A stretch of 64,000 nt of DNA. Origin: Agriotes lineatus (taxonomy: Eukaryota; Arthropoda; Insecta; Coleoptera; Elateridae). The position numbers and the translations under genes were made by a program. Under the pieces are notes generated by a model. That model was not told where the DNA came from. It ran no database searches and was given only the letters and a program-made list of their open reading frames with translations. The stretch covers positions 47,961-111,960 of the forward strand of contig CALNHX010005183.1 in assembly GCA_940337035.1 (NCBI GenBank), in the 5' to 3' direction. Below are positions 11,733-23,170 of the stretch, one piece after another (position 1 is the stretch's first letter; each line of letters starts with the position of its first letter).

Positions 11733-12179
11733 ATGGCGTTACAGTATAAGTGTGACGTCAGAAATAACAAAACATGGCGTTTAAAACGCATGTCTTATAT
11801 TACAGTAGCATTCAAAACATCATTTAGATCGCAGGTAGTAGACTTTAGAAATAATTTGACATATACCTAACCTTAAATATAAGGGATGCTCTAAATAGCA
11901 CATTATTCAAACTAAGACATTCTTGACCTATGCAGTCCGACCTTTCCTCCCCTTCCAAGTCTCTAACGTTTAAAATAAGATTTTAGGCATGCTCGCTTGC
12001 TTGTCATTGGTCGTTATTTTACTGTCATTTTGGACAATTGTCACATTGACAGTATTATAAAACAAGCCATATTTAAAGCGGACCTGACCAAAAACTGCAG
12101 TCTTTGTGTTTCGTCCAATTCCTTATAGTTAAATAAAGAGAGAAAATTGTTACGTCACAGAAAAACTGTAATGTGTAGA
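11733..12179 (+). mobile_element. Family X, compact copy 3
   Basis: It starts near 'acagtataagtgtgacgtca' and ends 'gttacgtcacag', 'ctgtaatgtgtag'. It shares with copy 1 the words 'ctaaatagcacatta', 'gacaattgtcacatt', 'cggacctgacc' and 'ttaaataaagagagaaaatt'. This uninterrupted copy shows where foreign DNA entered copy 1. Confidence 0.6.
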
Positions 12180-12269
12180 CCTTACCTACTCATGATCATG
12201 CCATCAATATTTTTGCATAAAAAAATATTTATTGTATCTGCAGCCGCATGAGCTTTTGCCTAACTCATT

Positions 12270-12870
12270 GTTGGGAAGTTAATTTAAGAAAGGCTGGAAT
12301 AATTTGTCTCTGTACCTTGCTGCTGTTGGCGTGTCTTCGAAAAATATTGGCCCAACTAACACACGACGGATTATTCCAACCCAGACACCTATTTTCTGTG
12401 GATGAGAGGATACTTCAAATGTAGAGTGAGGACTCTCGCTACTCCAAATGCTGATATTCTGAGATTTAATATACTTATTAAGGTAAAATTCAGCTTTGTT
12501 CGTAAAATAGGTTAAATGTAACTGCTCATAACTGAGATGATCCAAAAACGAATGACAAACTTGAACTATTTTAGAACAATCTTGTTCTGAATGTTCCCAA
12601 ACGAGTATAAATTGGTAAGTATGCAGATGTGAACATTTTTTCAATATTTTGTGGCTGTTAAATCGTCAACCTGCGGCCATAACTATCTAATTGGTGTCTT
12701 TAGAGCCTCGGCAATTCGTTGTCTAACATTTTCGATTAAAGCAGGTGCTTTCTTCTTGGGCCTACCAGAATCCCCTTTCCTTCCCACACTTCCAGTTTCT
12801 CGAAACTTTTGACCAAATGTTTTACCATTTAAAACTTCTTAGTTAATTTGAAAGTCGCTGCATAGTTCAC
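12270..12870 (-). pseudogene. Mariner/Tc1-superfamily transposase fragment
   Basis: The minus strand carries an N-terminal helix-turn-helix-like part near 12830-12700 (FGQKFRETGSVGRKG, SGRPKKKAP, ENVRQRIAEAL). The first part of the DDE domain follows at 12644-12279, with FTNKAEFYLNKYIKSQN, IWSSESPH, PQKIGVWVGIIRRVLVGP and FFEDTPTAARYRD. The family normally has a catalytic Asp in the F.DEA.F position; here the word reads FTNKAEF, so the first catalytic residue is lost. Frameshifts separate the parts and the C-terminal catalytic block is absent. It is a dead insertion within the duplicated intron. Confidence 0.75.
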
Positions 12871-13794
12871 ATTCAATAAGTTCTTTGTGGGAAACCAATA
12901 TGAAAAATAATTTTCAGTCTCACATTTCTTAGAAAATTTAAATTATTAGCTGACATTATAAACATTTCCTGACTCTTGAATCTAGTAAAGACTTTTCATT
13001 CCAGAGTCCTCTTCAGGATCATTTTTTTTATATCGTGATACGAGTATGTTTTCTATACGACAGCTTAAGAAAGTAGACGCAGCGGCCTATTCCCAATAAG
13101 TAAAAATATTATACACTAGCATGATATTATATCGTACTAGTCATATCGTAACGACAACAGCTTTGCTTTGCTTGTTTGTTAATGTTTACAATTGCGCCAA
13201 CAATATCACAATTGTTTATGACAAAAAATATTTTTTTGATGATAACTATGAATTATTCTATATGTTCATAACTTCTTTCAAACTGTAATATCTTTGCTCG
13301 TGCCTTTATTCACTCTGCTGTGCCTCGTTATCAAACGCCACACTTGCACGACATTTACCACTTTCGACACTTATTAGGAAAATCACTATAATATGATAAG
13401 AGTCTATAAGATCTCGACACATGAGTGTAATAGATAATAGTTATTTAAGTATTAAGGGATTACTCAACAGACTATAGCACGAGGAAATACTTAAAACGCA
13501 ATGCAAAGAGGAGTGCTTAAAATTTCCCGAGAGCTATGATCGTGATTGTGCACGTTGTAGATGCAACGTTTTATTTTATTTGGTTCTCGAAATAGACATA
13601 ATTCAGGAAATCATTATTTTTCCTATAGACTGTTACCTCACGGTTGTGCTGGTTTTGCGAATTTTTTTGGTGAGCTATAGTTTTTATTTAGATAATTGGT
13701 GTTGCTATATTAAATTGTCGGTGTTTGTTACGCTGCTCAGCAACTTTATAGGTCCACGGGCCATAAAAGCCATATTGCGCCCGCTATTGGGGGC
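12871..13794. other. No gene identified
   Basis: AT-rich intronic or repeat DNA. A near-palindrome around 13480-13545 ('atagcacgagg' / 'ccgagagctatga') and words like 'tttgctcgtgccttt' resemble the MITE cores elsewhere in the window. The 78-residue ORF at 13580-13816 is hydrophobic but resembles nothing I know, and it runs into duplicated intron. Confidence 0.35.
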
Positions 13795-15455
13795 CAATAA
13801 ACAAACTTATGCTTGAAAAATAGAATAAAAATGTAATAGTCTTTCCTCCAAACTGAACTGAATGGTTGAACCATCGAAATTTTAGCCAAGAAGCTCATTT
13901 TAGTTTTTCCCTTGACGGGGTTGGTCATATTCCAGAAATATGAAAGCATGATAGTCAAATAATAGCAACCAATGATTTGTTTTGTAAAATCATGGTGCAT
14001 ATACTGTTATTATGAGTTATATTCAGTCTTCACTATGGACATTATTTATCATTGAAAAGATAAAATATTATGTTAGAATTATTGTATTGCTGTCAGTGTA
14101 TTTGGAAACACCTGGAAATTATTACTGCGTACTAATTAATCGCCTACACATTTCTAACTGCATATTGTGTAGGAATGACTAAATAGAACTGCACGATCAT
14201 GAGGAGCTTACAATGTCATTTTGGCGTATTGCAAACATAAAAGACTTTACTTGATTAAATGTTTTTTATCTACTGCCCGCGAGAACCCATGAGACCAATC
14301 CAACAATTATGTATTACGCCTCAAAATTCGCCCTTCATTAATGTTCCATTAAGCTTTAACAGTAATTTATACATCCCTGGAATATAGACTAGACAGATAC
14401 ACAATCTGAACAGAAATATGTGGGGGATTCTGGTGGACCCACAAGGCAATACTCGGAAGTATAAATATCATAGTAGTTCTATGGGTTAAAGGTACGTTTT
14501 GAATAACTTGACTATCATGCAGTAAACGAAACTGCAAAGCAGAGTTAATAATAATAATAGTAGTGTTTTATTTCCAAAACTAATTTGCATTTTTTTATCA
14601 ACGTTAATTAATTCAATGGAAGCGAAGGCAATCAGATGAACTTTGCTAGGGGGTTCCCCCGCAGTAAGAAAAAGAATGACAAATAAGACAATGAAACATT
14701 ACCAAGCATGTGAACCAAACAACAACATAATACATATTTCAAAATTAAAAATTTAGTCAACCGTACAATTTAGTTGCAATGAGCATAACTATCAGTTCAC
14801 AAGACTGAATCATTTATATTCGCAGTTATGACTCGAATTTTCAAAAGCTAAAATAATTGGTTTTAGTATTCATAGAGTAGAATAGCAACCTTTTCTTCAA
14901 ACTAGTGTGTGAAGCTGTAAACATAAGGCACAAATATGACGTAAAATATCGTTGCTAGTTTGTAACCAAGCGGATGTATAAGTGTAAATTGTTTGTTTTT
15001 AAATGAGACCGAACAATGAGTCTTAGTCCGCTTATTGACTTATTGAGCGAATGCCATCTGTTATAAAAATTAATCAGCAATGAAAGGAAATCTGAATCAT
15101 AATTTCAAAACAATACTACGAGACGTAAATACACTTTTGTCTTGGAAAAATAATTTCTGTCGAGCACGTTTGGACTGATTCGAAGTTATTCACTTCTTAG
15201 AAACGCAACTATTTAAAGAAATAATACTATCGAGGTAGTCCTGAGCAATATATTTTTAATAAAATGTCAGAGGTTTCCTTAAAATCCTTAACAAGATTTT
15301 GAGTAGTATCTGAGGATATATGCGTTTAAATGAGACCATTTTTAACCTGTGTTCATTACCACACTCTTTTCCCAATAAATAGTTTCCAACCATTTAGGAA
15401 TTATGTGGATGAGATTATTAAAGTATGTAGCTTTAGATATACGGTGTCAGGCATT
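13795..15455 (+). repeat. Segmental duplication block E, upstream copy
   Basis: It aligns with 51770-52874. Shared words include 'cgcctacacatttctaact', 'aaactgcaaagcagagtta', 'gtgtgaagctgtaaac' versus 'gcataaagctgtaaac', and 'ctttagatata'. Unique insertions in this copy lie at about 14178-14480 and 14544-14780 (the latter starts with an 'ataataataat' run, possibly a retroposed fragment). No exon was recognised inside. Confidence 0.65.
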
Positions 15456-15520
15456 GATAGTTCAAGCACTGCACCATTGCGTTCCTCATAAAAAATGAAG
15501 CAAAACACCTTAATATAATT

Positions 15521-15832
15521 TTGCCATTAAGTGCTTCTTTTAAAAGTTCAAAGTGGAAAATGAGTGTTTTTCTGCGAACAGAAATTATTCAGTTAATTTC
15601 TATACCTATTCCAGAAACTTCACTAGTATTTTTAATAATTGTAGATGTTTGTAGGCCTAAAAGAAATGTTGCAGTTCTTTACTTCGAATATTTCAATACT
15701 AATTTTGAAAATATGGCAACAAAGAAAATTATTATTAAAGTGGCTTATCATTTTGAGTTGTTCAAGTACACATTGGATGCATTAATCACAGATCAGTTTA
15801 GATCGTTATTTGTTGTATTAGTTAGCCGTTGA
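15521..15832 (+). other. Open frame of 103 codons, unidentified
   Basis: An uninterrupted frame just downstream of duplication block E and just before the mariner relic. Composition is AT-driven (Ile, Phe, Leu, Lys). It does not resemble exon 3 of the host gene, which is what a complete upstream paralogue would need near here. It could be transposon leader or chance. I do not regard it as a proven gene. Confidence 0.15.
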
Positions 15833-15839
15833 TTTTTTG

Positions 15840-16675
15840 CAATGAGATTCAGTTTCTCAGAATACGCCGACATGCATATTATCTTCGGAGAATGTCACGG
15901 AAATAGCAATGCAGAGCGTTATCCTCAAAGCCGACATCTCAGTCATCTTAGAACTTCATTAGACTAGATAGAAGACTTCGTTATCCCTAAACTAGCTCTT
16001 GCCGGTGGATACCCTGGTAGAGTTCGCACACCCCAGACTGAAGAAGAACTTCTTGACATGGTACGTGATGAATCTGACATACCACACGGGGTATTGCACA
16101 TCGTGTATTAGTCACGATACAGTACACCGTATATTGGAAGGTGAACGGTTGCACCCCTATAATAAGCAGAAAGTTCAAAACTGATTACCCGCAGATCTTC
16201 TATTAACAATTGAATTGTGCCAGTGGTTGATGAACAAAGTACAGGAGGAAGCCAATTTTGATACAAAACATCATGTGGACAAACGAATCGACATTCACAA
16301 GAAATGGAATTTCTAATGTACGGAATAATTATGTGTGGGCCACTGATCCGAGAATGTTACCATAAAACAGCATTTTAGCTTAAATGGATGGACAGGAATT
16401 CTGAATAGCAGGGTTACTGGACCATTTTTCCTGCTACAAGGTCTAGCCGCTGAAAATTATGTACAGTTTTTGCACAACACTCTACATGACATTGATGGAT
16501 TTGCCATCAGCAACTAGAAGAATAATATAGTACCAGCTTGATGGGACTCCTGCCCACTGGGGTCTGCAGGGTTAAAGCAGGAGTTTGGAAGACGATGGAT
16601 TGGTAGAGGTGGTGCTGTTGCATGGTCATCTGATTTGACCTCGTTACACTTATTCTTGTGGAGCTTTATCAAAAG
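15840..16675 (+). pseudogene. Decayed mariner-superfamily transposase
   Basis: The frames together spell an N-terminal FSEYADMHIIFGECHGNSNA, then GYPGRVRTPQTEEELLDMV, the TNRHSQEMEF-type degenerate first catalytic block (about 16290), LDGTPAHWG (second Asp block, about 16530) and GRRWIGRGGAVAWSSDL with LHLFLWSFIK (about 16590-16672). This is the same transposase type as the element at 21829-23451, on the opposite strand. Many stops and frameshifts are present, and the C-terminus is cut by the hAT insertion at 16676. Confidence 0.78.
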
Positions 16676-17755
16676 CAGGGGCGGACTGGCTGGGGGGCAG
16701 GGAGGCAAGGTCCCCCCGGGCCTTCATACCCTACGAATGCGGGCGTCTACTAACCCCCGGTTTAAAAAATCTGGGTACCTATATACCGTACTTCAGGAAA
16801 ATGCTGTGAAAAATATATCCACGTATTGTGTCAAGTATTTGAAGTGGTAAAATTTATAGGAGAAATACTTTCTGGAAATAATAAACTTGCTTGCCAAAAG
16901 TGACCCAATTTTAAATAACTACGTGGAAGCTACTATAGAGAAAAGTAGTCAATGAGAAATGGAAATGAAAGAGAAAATTGTGAGCAAACTGAGTAGGTAT
17001 ATCTTAAATTTATGTATATTAGACAGATGTGATACTTCACAAGCCAAAAATTTATTTGCATTATTAAATCGCCTAGCTATATTTTTCGGCTAATCTTGAA
17101 GTGGATGGATATTTGGTGATACAGTAGCACAAGTTCCTATGTTAAAATTAAAAAAAAAAGACATTTTGCAGGTGATAATTGTCTGCAGCTTGTAGTATTG
17201 TTTGCATTAGATAAAATAATGGAAATTTGATGAAAAAATCAGTTCTGAAGCTGAATCTCGCGACAAGTTGCACATGTAGTTTTAATATTTTTAAGAATTT
17301 GAACCTACATCAAAGTATTTACAAACAGAAAATTTGGATTTGGTTTCGGGTTGGCTTATGGTGGAGCAAATAAAAAAAAAGTAGAAAAATGTCAATGGAA
17401 AGCTTTGTGATTGATGCACAGAGCTTTATAGCATCTATGAATTTCAAACTAGAACCACAAATATCAATATTTTTATAGAAAAGGGACTATCAACAAGCAC
17501 ACGCATCGTCAGGAAGGCAAACATTGACGATGAACAATGCAGCAATGAAAGGCCTGAGGACCCGATGGATGTGTTCTGAGTTGAAGTTTTCACTGTTATA
17601 AAAGACTATTGGGGTTGCTCTAAAATAATAGTCTAAATGAAAGATTTTCAAAGAATAAATGATTGAGTGCACGTTTGCAATACGTTGAACCACGACATTT
17701 TTCCAAATTTGAGGAAGAAAGCGTCCCCACAGAAAAACTGCTCAGAAAACTGGCC
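16676..17755 (+). pseudogene. hAT element with degraded transposase
   Basis: It opens CAGGGGCGGACTGGC, a typical hAT terminus, inserted directly in the mariner relic. Downstream frames contain EFQTRTTNINIFIEKG, ERPEDPMDVF, VEVFTVIKDYWG and DIFPNLRKKA, which recall the hAT transposases that resemble zinc-finger MYM-type proteins. The frames are full of stops. No matching right terminus or 8-bp duplication was found, so the 3' end is probably lost. The family call is moderate. Confidence 0.6.
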
Positions 17756-18420
17756 ACCTTTGTTTTGTTGTTGTTTGTTACCCCTCTTGATTTCTTGTGG
17801 AGCATAGGACACCGTGATGTTTCTGTAGCAATGATACTAGAAACAAGGTTGCTACCCTTGTGCTTCATCTTTTATTTTTTCAGTTGTTCAATCATGGGTG
17901 TGTTGAGTGGGTTGGTCTGGCTTATTTTTAGTACATATACTGACCACCAATTCCTTCCATTTTCTTTTGTCTTTAGCCATGTGTTTCACCTCGTTTCAGG
18001 CTGTTTTTATGTTGTTATATTACCCTTTCACACCTCTTTTCCATTTTCCAACTGGGCGCTTCTGTTTCTTTCTAATTTGATCGTATACTCAAGGGCTTGT
18101 TTGATAATATCTGTCTTTGGCTTGTTCAGAATATGGTCTATCCACGTTTATTTTCTTTCATTGATTGTTTTCTCAATTGGCTTTTGGCGTTTTCTTTGCC
18201 ATAATTCTCTGTTTCAGATTTTATTGGGCCAATACATCTTCAAAATTCTTCTTAAGCACTTGCTAATAAAAGTTTGAAACTGTTTCATTTGTTTCTTGTT
18301 CAAGGACCACAATTAACTCCATATAGCATTACACTTTTCACATTATTAGTGCTATAAAGACGCACTTTTGTTATCCGAAGACCATTTTTTTTAAGCTTAT
18401 TGGATGCGTCTTGCGTTCTA
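17756..18420 (-). pseudogene. Possible non-LTR retrotransposon 3' fragment, heavily decayed
   Basis: The + strand has a 204-codon open frame here, but its wording looks antisense. The minus strand reads KKQKRPVGKWKRGVKG, then MAKDKRKWKELV, like the C-terminal end of endonuclease/reverse-transcriptase proteins. Several stops interrupt it and no catalytic motif remains. The + strand hydrophobic ORF is therefore not annotated as a gene. Confidence 0.35.
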
Positions 18421-18456
18421 AATAACTAAAATTTAGTAAATTGTTTCCTGGGTACC

Positions 18457-18669
18457 TTGTCAGACAATTTTACCGCAAGAAGTGATACCTTTATTGACTC
18501 GCTTAATGAGAACCATGATAAAGAAATCAATATGTCAGAAAATGAATCCGAATCAGAATCAGAGGAGGTAGAGCAACTTGGAGAAAAACAAAAATCCAGA
18601 AAATGCAAGAAGCAGAAAAAATATAATAATTGCCTGGCTTGTTGCTACAATTTTATACTCGTAGACTAC
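18457..18669 (+). other. Short acidic/basic open frame, unidentified
   Basis: A frame following a possible AG acceptor (ttgtcag near 18463) reads DSLNENHDKEINMSENESES, then a Glu/Ser run and a Lys-rich stretch (QKSRKCKKQKK). The acidic-then-basic composition is like N-terminal tails of nuclear or transposon proteins, but no domain is present. It stops where the Jockey fragment begins. Confidence 0.2.
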
Positions 18670-18707
18670 AATATGCAGAGTCTGCAGCATTTACAAATTT
18701 ATTTTTA

Positions 18708-19502
18708 TTTTTTTTTTATTTAATTGGTTGCTGTTTTACAATCTACTCTACAGTAATATATATGTATAATATAAATACAGAGTAATAAGTAAAAGTTTTG
18801 AACGGTGCTTGACTTGAGGTGGGTACCATCCACTGATGGTTCTCCAAACGTCCCTAGTTAGTGAGGTCTTCTGGCCATTTTCTCTTGAGTCTCCTTTCAG
18901 GGTGTTGCTGGTAGAGTATTCTTACGAGCTGATTTTTATGACCGATACTACGCATTTTAGATTTGTTGGCATGGGTGCTGATTTCATCTTTGACGAACGG
19001 TATGCCAAGGTCATCATGGAGAGTCTGGTTGGAAACGTACCAAGGGGCATTCGCAATCATGCGAAGCGTTTTTGATTGGAATGTTTGTAATATTTTAGTG
19101 TTGGACGGTTTGCTACATCCCCAGAGCTCAATACCATATGTCCAGATCGGCTTTAGGATGGTTTTGTAGATGGTTAATTTATTTTGGAGCAGTAATTGCG
19201 ATTTTTTACCAAGTAACCAGTGCATTTGATTCACTTTTAGGTTTAGTTGTGTTTTTTTGCCTTTATGTGTTCTTTCCAGGTGAGCTTCTGATCCAAGTGA
19301 ATGTCTAGATATTTGACGACCGGTTTTACTGGGATTGGAGCACCATTTAAGTAAACTTGAGGGCAGGTATTCCGCCTCAAAGTAAAGGTGATTTGTGTCG
19401 ACTTTTCGGTGTTAACTTTGATTTTCCAACGTTGTAGCCAGTTGTCTAATTGATCCAGGTGATTTTGTAGCTTTTCGGAGGCTATGTCTGGATTTGTATC
19501 AG
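18708..19502 (-). mobile_element. 5'-truncated Jockey-like retrotransposon
   Basis: The 3' end on the minus strand is an A-run (T-run at 18708-18717), and an 11-bp AT-rich match ATTTATTTTTA (18697-18707 and 19503-19513) is the likely target duplication. It carries the thumb and C-terminal part of reverse transcriptase only: LDNWLQRWKIKVNTEKS, VKYLDIHLDQKLTWKEHI, IWTYGIELWGCSKPSN and LRMIANAPWYVSNQTLH. The stop is at 18854. One or two frameshifts occur near 19235. Upstream catalytic motifs are absent. Confidence 0.8.
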
Positions 19503-19513
19503 ATTTATTTTTA

Positions 19514-19963
19514 AAGTACGAATACGTATTATTGCTTAAAAATAATCAAATCGCCGTTATAGGTAGGTCTTTTTCAAAACTTATTAGAAGCCTTTATGAT
19601 TATGAGTGTTGATAAAGATGTCCTCGAGTTTATAGATTTTTATTACATTTTAAAAAAAGGTCATTCGTACTTTTTGCCAATATTCTAACCTACTAATTTT
19701 GTTTTGAAATGGTAAATAAATGTTTACCACCCTGGTGTAAAAAAAGGAAGAAAGTATTGTAATTGTGAAAAGATCATCTTTCTAGATTTCTTCAGATCTT
19801 CATCTTTCAGGGTCTCTATATGACGAAAAAATTTTTTTTCAATTCCATCTGCCTGTCTGTCAGTACCTCTGTTTGTCCGTCTGTCTGCCCGCTTGTTTGC
19901 GGTATAGTTCAAAAACCATTTTTTGGAAGACGACGATATCTTTCATGCGAATTATATGAGAAG
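19514..19963. other. No gene; dispersed repeat with CTGTC runs
   Basis: The stretch at about 19770-19920 ('cagatcttcatctttcaggg', 'ctgcctgtctgtcag') recurs inverted at 56560-56690 ('cagacagacagacgga', 'gaagatctgaagaaatct'). It is a repeat family; no coding potential. Confidence 0.45.
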
Positions 19964-20121
19964 CCTCGGGTTATTTCTTAAAGGCAACGCACTTGAGGGA
20001 TATTATTTGTCAAAATTATAAGGATTTATCACTGGCCGCGGTGAATTCGGAAAGAAAAGTTCTTAAATAAATTAGCCATTTTCTGACAAATTAATTTGAC
20101 ACTTCATTATAATAATATTAT

Positions 20122-20251
20122 GTTGGTGGCACTGTAAGTCTATGTCAAATTTGAGGTTATCAGGTTAGCTTTTGAGTTAGTTTTGACACAGACTGACGGA
20201 AAAGCTAACCTGCTAACCTCGAATTTGACTTAGATTTACAGTGCCACCAAC
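20122..20251. mobile_element. Palindromic GTTGGTGGCAC MITE (unit 1)
   Basis: A 130-bp near-perfect palindrome: it starts GTTGGTGGCACTGTAAGTC and ends in GTGCCACCAAC, with inner arms 'caggttagcttttg' and 'aaaagctaacctg'. RNA or single-stranded DNA would fold into a hairpin of about 57 paired bases. Further copies are at 20666-20795, 21170-21299, 43075-43185 and (diverged) 10553-10675. Confidence 0.88.
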
Positions 20252-20665
20252 TGGTGATAGGATACTACTGAAATTTAATTAGATAGTTTCCATAGTGATT
20301 GAAAATCACCCTAGGGTCGTTTTCACTTCAAGTGTGGTCTGATTTGTCAAACTGAGTCACGTGATTAAAAATAATCAAATTGGATTGGTCTGCAATATAT
20401 GTAAGAACTTATCAGCTATAATTTACCAAGGGCAGTGATAATCACCCGCAATAATTTTGACAAATAACAACCCGAAAGTGCTTGCCCAGAAATAACCCGA
20501 GGCGAAGCCGAGGGTTATTTCTTAAAGGCAACGCACTTGAGGGATATTATTTGTCAAAATTATAAGGATTTATCACTGGCCGCGGTGAATTCGGAAAGAT
20601 AAGTTCTTAAATAAATTAGCCATTTTCTGACAAATTAATTTGACACTTCATTATAATAATATTAT

Positions 20666-20795
20666 GTTGGTGGCACTGTAAGTCTATGTCAAATTTGAGG
20701 TTATCAGGTTAGCTTTTGCGTCAGTTTTGACACAGACTGACGGAAAAGCTAACCTGTTAACCTCGAATTTGACTTAGATTTACAGTGCCACCAAC
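20666..20795. mobile_element. Palindromic GTTGGTGGCAC MITE (unit 2)
   Basis: Almost identical to the unit 1 copy, at the same place in the host TIR element, so it was copied along with it. Confidence 0.88.
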
Positions 20796-21169
20796 TTGTG
20801 ATAGGATACTACTGAAATTTAATTAGGTAGTTTCCATAGTGATTGAAAATCACCCTAGGGTCGTTTTCACTTCAAGTGTGATCTGATTTGTCAAACTGAG
20901 TCACGTGATTAAAAATAATCAAATTGGATTGGTGTGCAATATATGTAAGAACTTATCAGCTATAATTTACCAAGGGCAGTGATAATCACCCGCAATAATT
21001 TTGACAAATAACAACCCGAAAGTGCTTGCCTAGAAATAACCCGAGGGATGTTATTTGTCAAAATTATAAGGATTTATCACTGGCCGCGGTGAATTCGGAA
21101 AGATAAGTTCTTAAATAAATTAGCCATTTTCTGACAAATTAATTTGACACTTCATTATAATAATATTAT

Positions 21170-21299
21170 GTTGGTGGCACTGTATGTCTACGTCAAATTT
21201 GAGGTTATCAGGTTAGCTTTTGCGTCAGTTTTGACACAGACTGACGGAAAAGCTAACCTGCTAACCTCGAATTTGACTTAGATTTACAGTGCCACCAAC
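21170..21299. mobile_element. Palindromic GTTGGTGGCAC MITE (unit 3)
   Basis: Same palindrome in the third, truncated tandem unit. Small differences (for example 'tgtatgtctacgtc') show the units have begun to diverge. Confidence 0.88.
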
Positions 21300-21708
21300 A
21301 TGCCATAGGATACTACTGAAATTTAATTAGGTAGTTTCCATAGTGATTGAAAATCACCTTAGGGTCGTTTTCACTTCAAGCGCGATCTGATTTGTCAAAC
21401 TGACTCACGTGATTAAAAATAATCAAATTGGATTGGTCTGCAATATATGTAAGAACTTATCACTTGAATATATTCTAGGAAGATATAACCGCTGATATTT
21501 TTTTGATTGGCCAAAAAACGTCAGAATTCTGGATTTTCATTGGTCACTTTTTGACAGATGACAGGTGAATTGAATAGTCACTCTAATCAAAAATGATCAC
21601 AGCGCCTTTCATGACCTACCTTGACACCCAATCTACTTTCTGTGACCTGTACCTTGATATAAACAGTAGTTTGCGGGCTGCAGTGTTTCCTGATGTATTA
21701 ATATTAAA

Positions 21709-21828
21709 ATGCTTATAATGTTCCAAAGATTGATATTAGGAGTAATTTTGTTAAGTGATTTCAATTGCCTTTTGATGCTTTATCCCATGGTGCACAGTTT
21801 GAACTATCAATGTCTGGCACCTTGTATA
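21709..21828 (+). other. Short signal-peptide-like open frame behind TATA-like sequence
   Basis: The ATG at 21709 opens MLIMFQRLILGVILLSDF, a hydrophobic N-terminus like a secretory signal, then a short Cys-containing segment up to the mariner terminus at 21829. Upstream are 'gatataaaca' (about 21654) and 'cagtgtttcc' about 30 bases later, a spacing compatible with TATA plus initiator. The frame is cut by the transposon. This could be the first exon of a broken host gene or coincidence. Confidence 0.2.
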
Positions 21829-21969
21829 CAGGGTGATTTTTTAGCTGACCAAAAAACGTTGAGATATGAAAAGTTATGTAATTTTAAGAACCTAAACATA
21901 TGTCCCATATCGATTAGTTAAGGAATTAGAAACTTTCAAAGTTTTTATTTGTACATCTAATACTAACTA

Positions 21970-22155
21970 ACGGGTGTTCATAAACAGTCGTCATCCCAGT
22001 TGCTTTGAAAAACAAAATGTTATGTCTTTGATTAATTCGTGCAACACAATGAAACGTCATTGAGTACTGTCATAGCGCATTTTTTCTCAATTTTAATAGA
22101 CATACGTTTCTGAAGTCAAAACCTACTGGGATGACGACTGTTTTTGAACACCCGT
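21970..22155. mobile_element. 186-bp MITE nested in the mariner
   Basis: TA-flanked, with termini ACGGGTGTTCATAAACAGTC and complement. It is the same family as 9703-9867, with 21 additional bases ('cgtttctgaagtcaaaacct' plus one) before the right repeat. It inserted into the mariner, so it is younger than it. Confidence 0.88.
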
Positions 22156-22224
22156 TAGTTTAGAAATTAGATTACTTGAAGGTTTTTGCTTTAAGAAATT
22201 AAAAAATATGAAGTAATAACAAAG

Positions 22225-23170
22225 CTACCTAAAGTTTTTAACTAGAATATTGAAGTCTCTGATTTCATTAGCTGCGTTATGTATTTTTGCCAACAACTGT
22301 TGTCGTGTGGTTATTTCCTCTTTCCACACTAGTTGTTTCATGTGATAGATATTTCCAGGATTCACGTCTGGAGACCGCGGTGGCCATGCAACTGGACCGC
22401 CATTGCCAATCCAGTTGTTTCCAAAATGCTGGTTTAACCACACGGTTACTATTTTTCCTCGATGCGGCGGTACCACCATACCACCATATTTTGAATCTGA
22501 TGAAGTGGTATATCTTCAAGTAAATTAAACAGTGCATTTTCCAAGAACTGTATGTAACTATATGCATTCAAACGATGATTTAGTACATGCAAGCCTAGAA
22601 AATTATTGTAAAAAATTCCACCCCAAACATTAATACTAAATCTTTGTTGAAGATTTCGTGTTCTTGGCGTATGCGGATATGGTAATGCCTAAATATGTTC
22701 ATTGTGGAAATTATTTATACCGTCTCTTATGAAACATGATTCATCGGACCATAGAATTTCCAAAATAAAGTCGTTATCTTGTTGATGTTGCTGTAGCAAC
22801 TCTTGACAAAATTCAAGCCGTTGAAGAGCATCTGCGGACTCTAGTGCTTGAACACTCTGCCGATGAAGAATTTCGGTATTTAATATGCGCCATACGAAAT
22901 GTTGACTTCTGTTTAAATGTCTTGCTATTCGTCGTGTGCTGGTGAAAGAATTATCGACGACTGCATCAATTACGCCTACTTCGTCTGCTACATTAATTTC
23001 ATGTGGTCGAATAGCTCTTGCTGGGGCAGAACTTCATGTTTCTCGTAATCTTCGAAAATATTCTGTGAATACTGTGTGGTATGGAAGATGTCGCTATGGA
23101 TATCTATCACGATATTTTCGTATTGCCTGTCGAGCGTTTCCATTGCAAAAATCATAAACAAAAATAATTC
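22225..23170 (-). pseudogene. Mariner-superfamily transposase, broken
   Basis: A DDE-type enzyme that would cut and rejoin the element ends at TA. N-terminal part: NARQAIRKYRDRYPQRH and RRLRET; DNA-binding region: TSTRRIARHLNRSQHFVWRI; LQRLEFCQELLQQHQQDNDF; first catalytic block ILWSDESCFIRDGINNFHN; RFSINVWGGIFYNNF. The second-Asp block and WLNQHFGNNWIGNGGP with AWPPRSPDVNPGN follow near 22440-22350. The C-terminal ORF ends at 22225. Breaks include stops near 23045 and 22690 and a frameshift around 22480-22500, at the expected second-Asp block (only residual MVVPPHRGK). Order and spacing match insect mariner-like transposases. Confidence 0.85.

Larger units (their letters stand above)
19964..21465 (+). 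repeat. Three tandem copies of a ~540-bp TIR element, each with the same nested palindrome
   Basis: Units start near 19964, 20508 and 21043. The ends are inverse to each other: 'cgggttatttctta..ggca' against 'gcccagaaataacccga', followed by shared TTATTTGTCAAAATTAT. Each unit holds the palindromic MITE at the identical position (20122, 20666, 21170). Units 1 and 2 are complete; unit 3 lacks its first ~30 bp and ends at 'aagaacttatca'. Copies differ by only a few bases. Confidence 0.9.

Noticed and set aside
15521..15832. Exon 3 of the upstream gene copy
   Set aside because: No resemblance to the 59079-59440 exon in sequence or membrane pattern.
17663..18277. 204-codon + strand hydrophobic ORF that looks like a membrane protein
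   Set aside because: The minus strand reads like a decayed retrotransposon C-terminus (MAKDKRKWKELV), and the 5' part overlaps hAT relic sequence; the + frame is most likely antisense composition.
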